Positions 1 through 8,554 of a stretch of DNA of 64,000 nucleotides are shown piece by piece (position 1 is the stretch's first letter; every line of letters starts with the position of its first letter). Where the stretch lies: the NCBI GenBank assembly GCA_017417055.1, contig JAFPZX010000187.1, positions 62,001 through 126,000 of the forward strand, written 5' to 3'. Below the pieces are notes generated by a model. It did not search any database and had not been told where the DNA came from. It was given only the letters and a program-made list of their open reading frames with translations. The position numbers and the translations under genes are program-made. Source of the stretch: Anaerolineaceae bacterium (GTDB lineage Bacteria > Chloroflexota > Anaerolineae > Anaerolineales > Anaerolineaceae).

Positions 1-2
1 AT

Positions 3-1520
3 CTGGGCGCAAAAGTTACGGATTACCTGACTATCGTCGGTGGCCAGGAATACTTTGACGGCACCGCTTCCACCATCAGCGGTCTGCGCATTCTGGATGA
101 CCATACCCTGTCTATCCAGATTGTTGCTGACAAAGTTCCGTACTATTATGACATCACCTACGCGACATTTAAAGCTTTCGATATGGACTTCTGGCTCGGT
201 GATGGCGTTGCCTTGAAGGATGACGGCCAGGGCGTTTACTTCGAAGGCTTCACAAAAGAAGGCTCCGAAGCAACATTTACAGCTGCCCGTTTCATGGCTT
301 CCCCGGAACGTGTTTCCGCTGGTCCATACAACCTCGTAGAATTCGACCAGGCTTCCAAACAGGCTACCCTCGAACTCAACCCGAACTATGCAGGTAACTA
401 CGAAGGTCAGAAACCTTCCATCGAAAAGATCATCATCGTCAAAGCCGAAGACGAGACCTGGGCAGACGCACTGAAGACCGGTGCCTTCAATTTTTATGAC
501 ACCATCACCGATGGTACCTATGTCAACACCGCTATGGACATCATCGAAGATGATGAAAATGCGGAAAAACTCGGGTACGGTTACGACTACGTCAGTTTTG
601 ACCGTCCCGGCTACGGTAAGATCATGTTCCAGTGCGACTTTGGCCCCACCCAGTTTGTCGCTGTCCGTCATGCTATCGCACAGCTTCTTGACCGCAATGA
701 ATTCGCCAACACCTTCTGCAATGGTTGGGGCGGCGTTGTCAACGGTCCTTATGGTACCGCCATGTGGATGGCACAGGAAGCTGAAGAATGGCTCGACGAG
801 AACCTGAACAACTACGCTTACAATCCGGAAGCTGCAGTTGCTGAACTGGTCGCCGATGGCTGGATCTATGACGCTGAAGGCAACGACTACGTTGAAGGCA
901 TCCGCTATAAGAAAGTCACCGAAGAAGAAGCCGGCGATTACAAGCACAACGTTAAACTTGCAGACGGCACGATCCTGATGCCGCTCATCATCGAATGGTC
1001 TTCTTCCGAAGGCAACACCGTTTCCGACCTGCTGAGCGTCATGCTCGCAAACGGAACCCAGACTGCCGAAGCCGGTATGAAGATCAACCAGAACGTTATG
1101 ACCTTCTCCGAACTGCTCAACTACATGTACCGCGATGTTTCTCAGGGCGCACAGTATGGACTGAAGACCTACGGCATGTACAACCTGGCATCCAACTGGA
1201 GCACCCCGATTTATGACCGCTCCTATGACTTCACCCTGGATCCGGATCTTGTCGCACAAGGCTATAACCAGAACTATCTGTTCAATGAAACCCTTGATAA
1301 GCTGACCATGGATATGGTTTATGGTGTTGAAGCCGGCGACGATGATAAATATCTGGAAATCTGGCAGCAATTCATTCAGCTGTGGAACGAACTTCTTCCG
1401 GAAGTTCCGCTTTACTCCAATATCTATGTCTCCGTCTTCCCGGATTGGCTTGAGGACTATGATCAGACATCCTACTGGTCCTTTGAAAATGCCATTGTCT
1501 ACGCCAATATCGTTGAATAA
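3..1520 (+). CDS. ABC transporter substrate-binding protein, peptide type (family 5), 5' end missing
   Basis: The frame is open from base 3, so the gene begins upstream of the window; 505 residues are visible and the signal peptide is absent. The C-terminal two thirds resemble the SBP_bac_5 (DppA/OppA) family: a Trp/Tyr-rich lobe with a YNLVEFD-like strand after an SAGPYN turn, then a FANTF...NG helix region, ending at about the usual position after a VPLYSNIYVSV strand. The family captures peptides or other small organic solutes outside the membrane and hands them to a DppBC-type channel. The permease and ATPase genes downstream on the same strand support this. The ligand cannot be deduced. 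A strong hairpin right after the stop may let this gene be transcribed more than the rest of the operon. Confidence 0.9.
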   Translation: MGAKVTDYLTIVGGQEYFDGTASTISGLRILDDHTLSIQIVADKVPYYYDITYATFKAFDMDFWLGDGVALKDDGQGVYFEGFTKEGSEATFTAARFMASPERVSAGPYNLVEFDQASKQATLELNPNYAGNYEGQKPSIEKIIIVKAEDETWADALKTGAFNFYDTITDGTYVNTAMDIIEDDENAEKLGYGYDYVSFDRPGYGKIMFQCDFGPTQFVAVRHAIAQLLDRNEFANTFCNGWGGVVNGPYGTAMWMAQEAEEWLDENLNNYAYNPEAAVAELVADGWIYDAEGNDYVEGIRYKKVTEEEAGDYKHNVKLADGTILMPLIIEWSSSEGNTVSDLLSVMLANGTQTAEAGMKINQNVMTFSELLNYMYRDVSQGAQYGLKTYGMYNLASNWSTPIYDRSYDFTLDPDLVAQGYNQNYLFNETLDKLTMDMVYGVEAGDDDKYLEIWQQFIQLWNELLPEVPLYSNIYVSVFPDWLEDYDQTSYWSFENAIVYANIVE

Positions 1521-1534
1521 TTTGTAACAATTCT

Positions 1535-1566
1535 GAAAGCAGGAGCAGAGTTTTGCTCCTGCTTTC
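1535..1566 (+). terminator. Hairpin after the substrate-binding protein gene
   Basis: A perfect 13-bp stem (GAAAGCAGGAGCA paired with TGCTCCTGCTTTC) around a 6-base loop lies 15 bases after the stop. No T-run follows, so it is more likely an mRNA-stabilising or attenuating hairpin between the binding-protein gene and the permease genes than a full terminator. Confidence 0.6.
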
Positions 1567-1655
1567 ACAGTTCGTAGTTGGTAGTTGGTAGTTGGCAGTT
1601 CAACTACCATTCCTATTAAAAACTGACAACTACCAACTATAACTACCCCCAATTA
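1567..1655. repeat. Degenerate short-word repeat tract (AGTTGGT type), inverted
   Basis: Words of about seven bases, TAGTTGG, recur in tandem, followed some 40 bases later by the inverse words CAACTAC/CCAACTA, so the tract can fold back on itself. It lies inside the importer operon, between the binding protein and the first permease. It belongs to the same style of low-complexity tract seen at 7121, 18796, 23600, 24796, 36695, 41443 and 51158. Confidence 0.6.
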
Positions 1656-1680
1656 AATTAATTTAGAGAAAGGAGCGGTA

Positions 1681-2700
1681 ATGGGCAGATATATTTTAAA
1701 ACGCTGCGGATACATTGTGATTGTTTTCCTGATTCTGTCATTTCTGATGTATTCGCTCTACAATCTGATACCGACCGATCCGGCTCGTCAGGAGTTGGAG
1801 CCTTTACGTCAGGGACTGAAAGCAGAAGAATATGAGGTTCTGTATAAACAGACACGTCAGCGAATGGGATTGGACGACCCGCTGATCGTACGCTACCTGC
1901 GCTGGATGGGATTATGGAAGGATATTGACGGCACCTTTAATGGGGTCGTACAGGGGAACTTCGGTTATTCCAATCTTTATAAACGTGGTGTTATTGAAGT
2001 AATCAAAGCCCCGATGGGGAACACGATCTTCATCAACATCTTCTCAACCATCCTGTCTCTCGGTATAACGATCCCTCTCGGCATTTACTGCGCGGTCCAC
2101 AAAGGAAAACGTTTTGACAGCGCAACGCAGGTGGTCACGATGCTGGGCTACTCCATCCCAATCTACATCATCGCCCTGGTTTTTATGTTTATTTTCTGCG
2201 TAGTCTGGCGCATCTTCCCGATCATGGGTACCAAAACGCCGGGCATGACCTACGCGAACAAATGGCAGGAATTCGTGGATATGCTCTATCATATCGCACT
2301 TCCCGTCATCGTCATGACTTTCGGTTCGCTTGGCGGCATGACCCGCTATGTCCGCTCCTCCATGATCGACGCCCTTTCCATGGACTACATCCGCACCGCC
2401 CGGGCAAAGGGGCTGAAGGAAAAGGTCGTTATTTACTCCCATGCCTGGCGCAATGCTCTGCTCCCCGTCATCACCTCCATTCTCGGCTGGTTCCTGAGCA
2501 TCTTCTCCGGTTCCGTGATCATCGAAAACACCTTCTCACTGAACGGGATGGGACGCCTCTATTGGCAGGGCTTGAACAACCTGGACTTTGAGCTGGTTCT
2601 GGCCATCCAGATGTTTTATTCCATCGTTTCCCTGGTGGGCTCGCTGCTCATCGACATCAGCTACGGACTGGTCGACCCGCGTGTCCGCGTGGATAAATAA
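1681..2700 (+). CDS. ABC transporter permease, DppB/OppB type
   Basis: A 339-residue integral membrane protein matching the usual length of the DppB/OppB family. It has an N-terminal membrane helix (about residues 9-30), a large extracytoplasmic loop containing the GLDDPLIVRYLRWM region typical of these permeases, and five further membrane segments. The cytoplasmic EAA loop that docks on the ATPases is visible around residues 220-250 (DYIRTARAKGL...HAWRNALLP). It begins after a good AAAGGAG ribosome site and is followed nine bases later by its partner permease. Together they should form the translocation channel for the solute bound by the upstream protein. Confidence 0.93.
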   Translation: MGRYILKRCGYIVIVFLILSFLMYSLYNLIPTDPARQELEPLRQGLKAEEYEVLYKQTRQRMGLDDPLIVRYLRWMGLWKDIDGTFNGVVQGNFGYSNLYKRGVIEVIKAPMGNTIFINIFSTILSLGITIPLGIYCAVHKGKRFDSATQVVTMLGYSIPIYIIALVFMFIFCVVWRIFPIMGTKTPGMTYANKWQEFVDMLYHIALPVIVMTFGSLGGMTRYVRSSMIDALSMDYIRTARAKGLKEKVVIYSHAWRNALLPVITSILGWFLSIFSGSVIIENTFSLNGMGRLYWQGLNNLDFELVLAIQMFYSIVSLVGSLLIDISYGLVDPRVRVDK

Positions 2701-2718
2701 AGAAAGGAGATGAGAAAG

Positions 2719-4572
2719 ATGGCTAAATCAAACGAATTTTTCCTCTCCCGCTGGTTCAAACGGGCAATTCATGGCTCTGCACAGGAAGTCAAAGACATCA
2801 TGCAGGAAGAACAGGTGGAAACGCCCTTCAAGACCATGGCGAAAAACTTTTTCGCCAAACGCACTGTCCGTGTCGGTCTCACCGGCTTTATCCTGATCTT
2901 TCTTTTTGTATTGATCGGTCCTCATTATTGGGTGCTGGATCTTTCCGAACAGGATTCCACACTTACCAACCTGCCGCCCAGCAATAATATGATGAGCATC
3001 CCCTCCGCATTGAAGGGCAAAGTTCGCGACATTGCTGCCGGCCGCACCTATGGCGTCGCCGTCGACACAGACGGTGAAATTTACACCTGGGGACACACGA
3101 AGATCACAGAAAAGATCGACGTTGCCAACATCCCGGATGAGGTGAAAGCTGTGGATCTGGTCATGTTCGCCGCCGGTGACGACCATGTGGTCGCCATGGA
3201 TGAAAACCAGCAGCTTTATGTCTGGGGAAATACCCGATTGCAGCAGGCCAACTTCACCAGCGACATGAAGAAGGGCATGAAAAAACCGGATGAAAGCTGG
3301 AACATCATCCAGCTGGAAGCCAGCAATCAGTTCTCAGCGGCACTTTCTTCCGATGGTACGCTTTACCTCTGGGGCAACACCAACCTCGCGGATATCAAAC
3401 TGCGCAAGGAATATCAGGGAAACATCGCCAAAGTGGCGCTGACATCCAATGAATATATCTGCCTGCTCAAAGACGGCACAGTTGCCTATACCGGTTTCAA
3501 AGATAAAGGCTCACCCTTTGCCGCTATCCCGGAAGAACTGAAAAACGTGAAAGTTGTCGATATCGCTTCCACAAGCTCTACCGTCGCGGCTGTCACTGAA
3601 GAGGGGAAAGTCGTCGTCTGGGGCAACGCCAAGAACGGTGAAAAGAACATCCCGGAATTCTCCGCTCCGGTCAAAAAGCTTTACGGCGGACGATTCCACT
3701 ACGTTGCCTGGCTCGAAGATGGCGAAGTGCTCGCCTGGGGTTCCAACAAATATCACCAATCCGATGTTCCGCTTTCTCTGCGTCACAACGAGAACATCAA
3801 AGAAATATACACCGGCAACTTCCAGAATTATGCCGTAATGAACGACGGTTCTATTGAAACCTGGGGGCTGAAAGGCTTCCTGCTCGGTACGGATGGACTC
3901 GGCCGTGACATGCTCAACCGCATCGTCAACGGCGGCCGTGTCACCATGACCGTCGGCGCTATTTCCGTCATCATTGCCACGCTCATCGGCGTGATTTTGG
4001 GCGGTCTGGCCGGTTATTTCGGCGGCACCACCGATTTAGTCATCATGCGAATTGCGGAAATCGTTGGCGGTCTGCCCTTTATCCCCTTCGCCATGATCCT
4101 TTCCGCCGTCATCGGTTCCCGTCTGAACCCGACACAGCGCATGTACCTTATCATGATCGTGCTCGGTGTCCTCTCCTGGACCGGTACCTGCCGCCTGATC
4201 CGCGCGCAGATCCTGGCACAGCGTGAAATGGAATACGTCACGGCAGCCAAGGCCATGGGGATCCGGGAAACCGGCATTGTCTTCCGCCACATCCTGCCGA
4301 ATGTCATGTCCATCCTGCTGGTCTCGCTCACGCTGGACTTCGCTACCTGCATGCTCACCGAATCCACGCTTTCTTACCTGGGATTCGGTATTCCGCTGCC
4401 GACACCGACCTGGGGCAACCTGCTGCAGGGCGCCAACAACTCCATCGTCATCCAGCAATATTGGTGGCAGTGGGTCTTCCCGGCCGCGATTTTCGGTGTC
4501 TGCACTATCTGCATCAACATGATCGGCGACGGTCTGCGCGACGCGGTCGACCCGAAGAGCACGGAACGCTAA
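2719..4572 (+). CDS. ABC transporter permease, DppC/OppC type, with an inserted seven-bladed RCC1-like propeller
   Basis: The ATG at 2719 (617 residues) is preferred over the one at 2710 because AAGGAG lies nine bases before it and touches the upstream ATG. An N-terminal cytoplasmic tail and one membrane helix (about 53-69) match DppC/OppC. The conserved GTDGLGRD motif and the five remaining membrane helices with the EAA loop (AAKAMGIRETGIVFRHILP) match too. DppC proteins are normally about 280-320 residues. Here about 290 extra residues sit between helix 1 and GTDGLGRD, on the extracytoplasmic side. They form seven repeats of the pattern h-A-x(5-8)-A-h-x-x-D-G-x-h-x-h-W-G, the RCC1/BLIP-II signature. 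The transporter role is secure. The job of the propeller is unknown; contact with the binding protein, cell wall or substrate is possible. Confidence 0.93.
   Translation: MAKSNEFFLSRWFKRAIHGSAQEVKDIMQEEQVETPFKTMAKNFFAKRTVRVGLTGFILIFLFVLIGPHYWVLDLSEQDSTLTNLPPSNNMMSIPSALKGKVRDIAAGRTYGVAVDTDGEIYTWGHTKITEKIDVANIPDEVKAVDLVMFAAGDDHVVAMDENQQLYVWGNTRLQQANFTSDMKKGMKKPDESWNIIQLEASNQFSAALSSDGTLYLWGNTNLADIKLRKEYQGNIAKVALTSNEYICLLKDGTVAYTGFKDKGSPFAAIPEELKNVKVVDIASTSSTVAAVTEEGKVVVWGNAKNGEKNIPEFSAPVKKLYGGRFHYVAWLEDGEVLAWGSNKYHQSDVPLSLRHNENIKEIYTGNFQNYAVMNDGSIETWGLKGFLLGTDGLGRDMLNRIVNGGRVTMTVGAISVIIATLIGVILGGLAGYFGGTTDLVIMRIAEIVGGLPFIPFAMILSAVIGSRLNPTQRMYLIMIVLGVLSWTGTCRLIRAQILAQREMEYVTAAKAMGIRETGIVFRHILPNVMSILLVSLTLDFATCMLTESTLSYLGFGIPLPTPTWGNLLQGANNSIVIQQYWWQWVFPAAIFGVCTICINMIGDGLRDAVDPKSTER
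3007..3873 (+). other. Seven RCC1/BLIP-II-like repeats inside the permease gene
   Basis: Seven copies of a roughly 40-residue unit are visible, each ending in a D/E-G-x-h-x-h-W-G or close variant: TDGEIYTWGHT, ENQQLYVWGNT, SDGTLYLWGNT, KDGTVAYTGF, EEGKVVVWGNA, EDGEVLAWGSN and NDGSIETWGLK. The fourth has lost Trp. Seven such units are the expected number for a closed propeller. The reading frame is continuous with the permease on both sides and codon use does not change obviously, so this is a domain insertion and not an adjacent gene. Confidence 0.88.
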
Positions 4573-4584
4573 GGAGGTAAGGAA

Positions 4585-5583
4585 ATGGCATTACTTGAAC
4601 TCAAAGACTTACACACCTTTTTCAAAACCAAACGCGGGATCGTCAAAGCCGTAAACGGTGTTTCCTATTCCGTTGATGAAGGCCGCACCCTTGGCGTCGT
4701 AGGTGAATCCGGTTCCGGAAAATCCGTCTCCGCCATGTCGATCCTGCAGCTGCTGGACGGCAACGGGTATATCGACTCCGGTGAAATCTATTTTGACGGA
4801 CGCGAACTGACCAAACTGCCGCTCAAAGAAATACAGAAGATCCGCGGCAACGATATCTCCGTCATTTTCCAGGAACCGATGACCTCCCTGAACCCGGTCT
4901 TCACCGTTGACAAACAGGTCTCGGAACCATTTATTATTCACCAGGGCATGAGCAAAAAGGAAGCAAGCGCCCATGTGATCGAAATGCTCAAAGACGTCAA
5001 GATCCCGAATCCGGAAACGGTCGCCAAGCAATACCCGCACCAGCTTTCCGGCGGGATGCGGCAGCGTGTGATGATCGCCATGGCACTGGCCTGCCGCCCG
5101 AAGCTGCTGATCGCTGACGAACCAACCACAGCGCTGGACGTCACCATTCAGGCTCAGATTCTGAAACTGATGAACGACCTGAAGCATGAACACGGGACAT
5201 CCATCCTCTTCATCACCCATGACCTCGGCGTTATCGCACAAATGGCGGATGATGTGGCGGTGATGTACTGCGGGCAGGTGGTTGAAATGGCTCCTGCCAT
5301 GTCCATCTTTACCAAAACGACATATTCCCATCCCTATACCGAAGGGCTGATGGTTTCCATTCCCCGGCTGGATACGCCGCAGAACGAACGGCTGGATGCC
5401 ATTCCGGGAGCCGTACCGCATCCGCTGGACCTGCCGAAGGGCTGCAAGTTCGGCCCGCGCTGCAAATACTGCACAGAACAATGTATTGAGGAAGAACCTG
5501 AATTGAAGGAAGTTATGCCGGGACAGCTGGTTCGCTGTTTCCATGCACTGAAGGAGGAACGCCATGCAAGACTCCAAAAATAA
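4585..5583 (+). CDS. ABC transporter ATP-binding protein, DppD/OppD type
   Basis: A 332-residue cytoplasmic ATPase of normal length for the family. Visible motifs are Walker A GESGSGKS (about 41-48), the Q-loop FQEPMTSLNP, the signature LSGGMRQRV, Walker B LLIADEPTTALD and the H-loop ITHDLG. The C-terminal oligopeptide-transporter extension holds a Cys-rich CKFGPRCKYCTEQC stretch. It follows a consensus AAGGAGG ribosome site 12 bases after the permease stop and overlaps the next ATPase gene by 20 bases. It should power the importer as a heterodimer with that ATPase. Confidence 0.95.
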   Translation: MALLELKDLHTFFKTKRGIVKAVNGVSYSVDEGRTLGVVGESGSGKSVSAMSILQLLDGNGYIDSGEIYFDGRELTKLPLKEIQKIRGNDISVIFQEPMTSLNPVFTVDKQVSEPFIIHQGMSKKEASAHVIEMLKDVKIPNPETVAKQYPHQLSGGMRQRVMIAMALACRPKLLIADEPTTALDVTIQAQILKLMNDLKHEHGTSILFITHDLGVIAQMADDVAVMYCGQVVEMAPAMSIFTKTTYSHPYTEGLMVSIPRLDTPQNERLDAIPGAVPHPLDLPKGCKFGPRCKYCTEQCIEEEPELKEVMPGQLVRCFHALKEERHARLQK

Positions 5584-7120
5584 AACCCAAAAGCCGCTCT
5601 TGCGCATCAGCAACCTGAAGCAGTATTTTCCGCTGAAAACCAAAGGCTTATATGTCAAGGCCAATGACGGTATCACGCTTGACATTTACGAAGGAGAAAC
5701 ACTCGGACTGGTCGGTGAATCCGGGTGCGGGAAGTCTACCCTCGGGCGTACCCTTTTACAGCTTTACAAACAGACCGATGGACGCTCCATGTATTACGGG
5801 CGTTCTCTGGACGATATCGCCCCAAAGTACGTGGAAAGAACGATCAAAGACTTGGATAAAAATAAAAAACGACTTGACGAGTTGGAACAGAAGCGAGACG
5901 CACTTGAAAAAGAATATGCGGCCATGCCGGACGGCAAGGAAAAATATCAGAAGCGCAACGAGCTCGATGCCGCAAGCAAGGCAGCTAACGACGTCTTTCT
6001 GGATATGACCAACATCCTTGGGGGATTCATTCTCGCCGAAGATACCAAACCGGTCATCGAAGCCTTCAGCGGGATGTATAAACTTTCCTCTCATCTCTGC
6101 AAAGAAGACCGGAAGTTAGAAGAAGCGAAACTCTACCTTGCCGATGCCGAATTTGATCTCAAGAAGACAAAAGAGTCGGGAAAATCCACTTCTTCAGCTG
6201 ACAGCAAAGTCTCCAAAGCAAAGGGAAAGGTCAATGAAATCCAGTCCCGTATTGACACGATCCGGAAGGAGCTTGCACAGGCACGTGCCGGGATCGACGA
6301 AATGCGCAAAAAGTATAAGGACAATGCGGAATTTCAACGTCTGGAAGGCTTCCGCGATGACGGCATCGACCTGGCCCGCTTGAGCTATGAAGAGATCCGG
6401 CTGCTGCGTTCCGACCTGCAGATGATTTTCCAGGATCCCTATTCGTCGCTGAACCCCCGCATGACGGTTGGACAGATCATCTCCGAAGGTCTGTTTGCGC
6501 ATAATTACTTCAAAAAGTCCGATGAACGGATGCAGGAATATATTCTGAAGGTCATGGATGACGCCGGTTTGCAGCCGTATTTCGTCCACCGCTATCCACA
6601 CCAGTTTTCCGGCGGACAGCGTCAGCGTATCGGTATCGCCCGTTCGCTGGCGGTTCAGCCGAAATTTGTCGTCTGCGACGAAGCTGTATCCGCGCTGGAC
6701 GTTTCCATCCAGTCCCAGATTTTGAACCTGCTGCAGGACCTCAAAGAACAGCAGCACCTCACTTATCTGTTCATCACCCATGATATGTCCGTCGTGAAAT
6801 ACATCTCCGACCGCATCGGGGTGATGTACCTCGGGAACCTTGTGGAACTGGCCGATTCGCAGGAGATCTTTGACCATCCGCTTCATCCTTATACCGAAGC
6901 GCTGATGAATGCCATTCCGACCACGGACGTTGTAAACGGGAAAGAGATGCAGATCCTGGAAGGGGATATACCTTCCCCGGTCAACCCGCCAAACGGCTGT
7001 AAATTCCATACGCGCTGCAAATACTGCACCGAAATCTGCAAACATCAGATTCCCGAATGGGTTGAGGCCGCCCCGAATCACTTCGTCGCCTGCCACCACA
7101 GGCTGGGAAGTAAGGAGTAA
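5564..7120 (+). CDS. ABC transporter ATP-binding protein, DppF/OppF type, with long helical insertion
   Basis: A 518-residue ATPase; the family is usually about 310-340. Walker A GESGCGKST is at 51-59, the Q-loop IFQDPYSSLNP at 288-298, the signature FSGGQRQRIGIARS around 348, Walker B FVVCDEAVSALD around 368 and the H-loop ITHD further on. Between Walker A and the Q-loop, about 190 residues (84-272) are inserted. They are rich in Lys, Glu, Leu and Ala with heptad-like spacing, predicting two coiled-coil arms joined by a less polar middle (about 145-180). The cysteine-rich C-terminal tail is present. The start lies inside dppD after AAGGAGG. The insertion projects from the helical/Q-loop face, where permease contacts occur, so it may gate or tether the pump; this is inference. 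Confidence 0.94.
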   Translation: MQDSKNKTQKPLLRISNLKQYFPLKTKGLYVKANDGITLDIYEGETLGLVGESGCGKSTLGRTLLQLYKQTDGRSMYYGRSLDDIAPKYVERTIKDLDKNKKRLDELEQKRDALEKEYAAMPDGKEKYQKRNELDAASKAANDVFLDMTNILGGFILAEDTKPVIEAFSGMYKLSSHLCKEDRKLEEAKLYLADAEFDLKKTKESGKSTSSADSKVSKAKGKVNEIQSRIDTIRKELAQARAGIDEMRKKYKDNAEFQRLEGFRDDGIDLARLSYEEIRLLRSDLQMIFQDPYSSLNPRMTVGQIISEGLFAHNYFKKSDERMQEYILKVMDDAGLQPYFVHRYPHQFSGGQRQRIGIARSLAVQPKFVVCDEAVSALDVSIQSQILNLLQDLKEQQHLTYLFITHDMSVVKYISDRIGVMYLGNLVELADSQEIFDHPLHPYTEALMNAIPTTDVVNGKEMQILEGDIPSPVNPPNGCKFHTRCKYCTEICKHQIPEWVEAAPNHFVACHHRLGSKE

Positions 7121-7257
7121 GAAGTGTGAAGAGTGAAGTGTGAAGTAAAGAAATTAGATTCTAAGCCTTGATTACGATTCAATGCGCACTGGACACTGCA
7201 CTCTGATCACTGGACACTGCACTCTGCACACTGACCACTGGACACTGACCACTGATT
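7121..7257. repeat. Two blocks of degenerate tandem words (GTGAAGA type and CACTGGACACTGAC type)
   Basis: First GAGTAAGAAGTGTGAAGAGTGAAGTGTGAAGT-like 6-7-base words, then about seven copies of the word TCACTGGACACTGCAC with variation. There are no constant spacers, so this is not a CRISPR. It fills the whole gap between the ATPase gene and the next small gene. Confidence 0.7.
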
Positions 7258-7473
7258 ATGATGTTTCGGGGAAGATTTGACCGGGCGAGAGCCTTACAAA
7301 AAGAACAGATGCAGGGACGCGATCTGGCGTATGATGACGTGGATATCGAGGAGAAACTCGAAAAAAACGACACGTTAGCCATGGTTCTTGCCGCGCTGAT
7401 CACGATTCTGCCTGCAGCCTTGCTGGCTATCGGAATCATGCTGCTCGTCGGCTGGCTGTTTCTTTTTCGATAA
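7258..7473 (+). CDS. Small single-pass membrane protein of unknown function
   Basis: A 71-residue protein: a charged N-terminal half with many Arg, Gln, Asp and Glu (residues 1-40) followed by one long hydrophobic segment (about 42-69) and a terminal FR. It probably has its N-terminus in the cytoplasm with a C-terminal anchor. I recognise no family. No Shine-Dalgarno site is visible because the repeat tract reaches to the ATG, which weakens the start; the second Met codon is adjacent. It sits between the importer ATPase and an aminopeptidase on the same strand. Confidence 0.55.
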   Translation: MMFRGRFDRARALQKEQMQGRDLAYDDVDIEEKLEKNDTLAMVLAALITILPAALLAIGIMLLVGWLFLFR

Positions 7474-7504
7474 CCTAATACCTGAAACCTGACACCTGAG
7501 GAGA
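7474..7504. repeat. ACCTGAAACCTGACACCTGA tandem words
   Basis: Four 7-8-base words of the form ACCTGAA/ACCTGAC. The last one runs into the GAGGAG that serves as ribosome site of the next gene, so this repeat forms the immediate leader of the aminopeptidase. The same words recur near 18796, 35083, 36720, 41450 and 45040. Confidence 0.6.
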
Positions 7505-7511
7505 ATTCATC

Positions 7512-8549
7512 ATGAACAATTTTGACGAACAATACACGATTGAAACATTCAAAAAACTGCTCGCCATTGACAGTACCACCGGACAGTTCCGCGAGATCCA
7601 GAATTGGGTGATTTCCGAAATCGAACGGCTTGGTTTTCCCTATACCGTCACACACAAAGGCGGCGTTCTTGCAAATCTCGGCGGAGAAGGGAATGCGCTT
7701 GCCATTGCTGCGCATCTGGACGACATCGGACTGATGGTCCGCCATGTCAATGCGGACGGCACCTTGAATGTCTGCCCGGTCGGCGGGCTTTACCCGTTTT
7801 ACAGTGTCGGCGAAAATGTACGGTTGTACACCGGAGATGGACAGGTGTTCACCGGAACCGTCTGCCGCACACCAAACTCCATCCATGTCACAGAAGAGGA
7901 GATCCGCACCAACCTCGGCGACTTTCGCAAGAATGTCTGCGTTGTCCTCGACGAACCGGTCCATTCAGCCACAGACACCAAAGCTCTCGGGATTGAAACC
8001 GGCGACATGATCGCACTCGAACCGCGTTTCACCATGTCCAATGGCTACATCAAAAGCCGCTTTGTTGATGACAAAGCCTGCGTGGCAACCCTTTTCAATG
8101 TCATGAAAACCCTGAGAGAACAGAATATTACGCCAACACGCAAAGTCTATGCGTATTTTTCCTGCTACGAAGAGATCGGTCACGGGACGACCTGGCTCCC
8201 CGATGATGTAAAAGATATTCTGAGCATCGATATCGCACCTACCGGTCCGGAACAGAACTCTGAAGAGCATAAGGTCTCCATTTTCGCCAAAGACAGCCGG
8301 TATCCTTATCATGTGGAAATGACCGCTGAACTGAGGAAACTCGCCCGGGAACAAGGCATCAATTACGTGATGGACGTCTTCACGCCGCATTACGGCACCG
8401 ATGGTGATACCTCGGTCGCGGCAGGCTACGACATCCGACACGCAGCCATCGGCCCCGGCACTGCCAACAGTCACGGCTATGAGCGGACACATATCGAAGG
8501 ACTCAAAAACACCTTTGATTTGACGCTCGCTTATATCACGAAAGCGTAA
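7512..8549 (+). CDS. M42 family metallo-aminopeptidase
   Basis: A 345-residue cytosolic enzyme of the M42 (glutamyl aminopeptidase / endoglucanase-M-like) family, which assembles as large tetrahedral particles and trims peptides. The dinuclear metal site is readable in order: AAHLDDIG (His and the assisting Asp), RFVDDKA (bridging Asp), YEEIGHG (catalytic Glu and ligand Glu), SIDIAPTGP (Asp ligand) and the C-terminal SHGYERTH (His ligand). Length is normal. The ribosome site GAGGAG is nine bases before the ATG. Its place directly after a peptide-type ABC importer suggests that imported peptides are degraded here. The next gene starts five bases after the stop. Confidence 0.93.
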   Translation: MNNFDEQYTIETFKKLLAIDSTTGQFREIQNWVISEIERLGFPYTVTHKGGVLANLGGEGNALAIAAHLDDIGLMVRHVNADGTLNVCPVGGLYPFYSVGENVRLYTGDGQVFTGTVCRTPNSIHVTEEEIRTNLGDFRKNVCVVLDEPVHSATDTKALGIETGDMIALEPRFTMSNGYIKSRFVDDKACVATLFNVMKTLREQNITPTRKVYAYFSCYEEIGHGTTWLPDDVKDILSIDIAPTGPEQNSEEHKVSIFAKDSRYPYHVEMTAELRKLAREQGINYVMDVFTPHYGTDGDTSVAAGYDIRHAAIGPGTANSHGYERTHIEGLKNTFDLTLAYITKA

Positions 8550-8554
8550 TCAAC

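Noticed and set aside
4609..5685. Long open frame antisense to the importer ATPase gene
   Set aside because: It mirrors the codon structure of an intact conserved ATPase on the other strand and matches no family.
7170..7257. Possible CRISPR array
   Set aside because: The repeats are 7-16-base degenerate words without uniform repeat length or unique spacers, and no cas genes are present.
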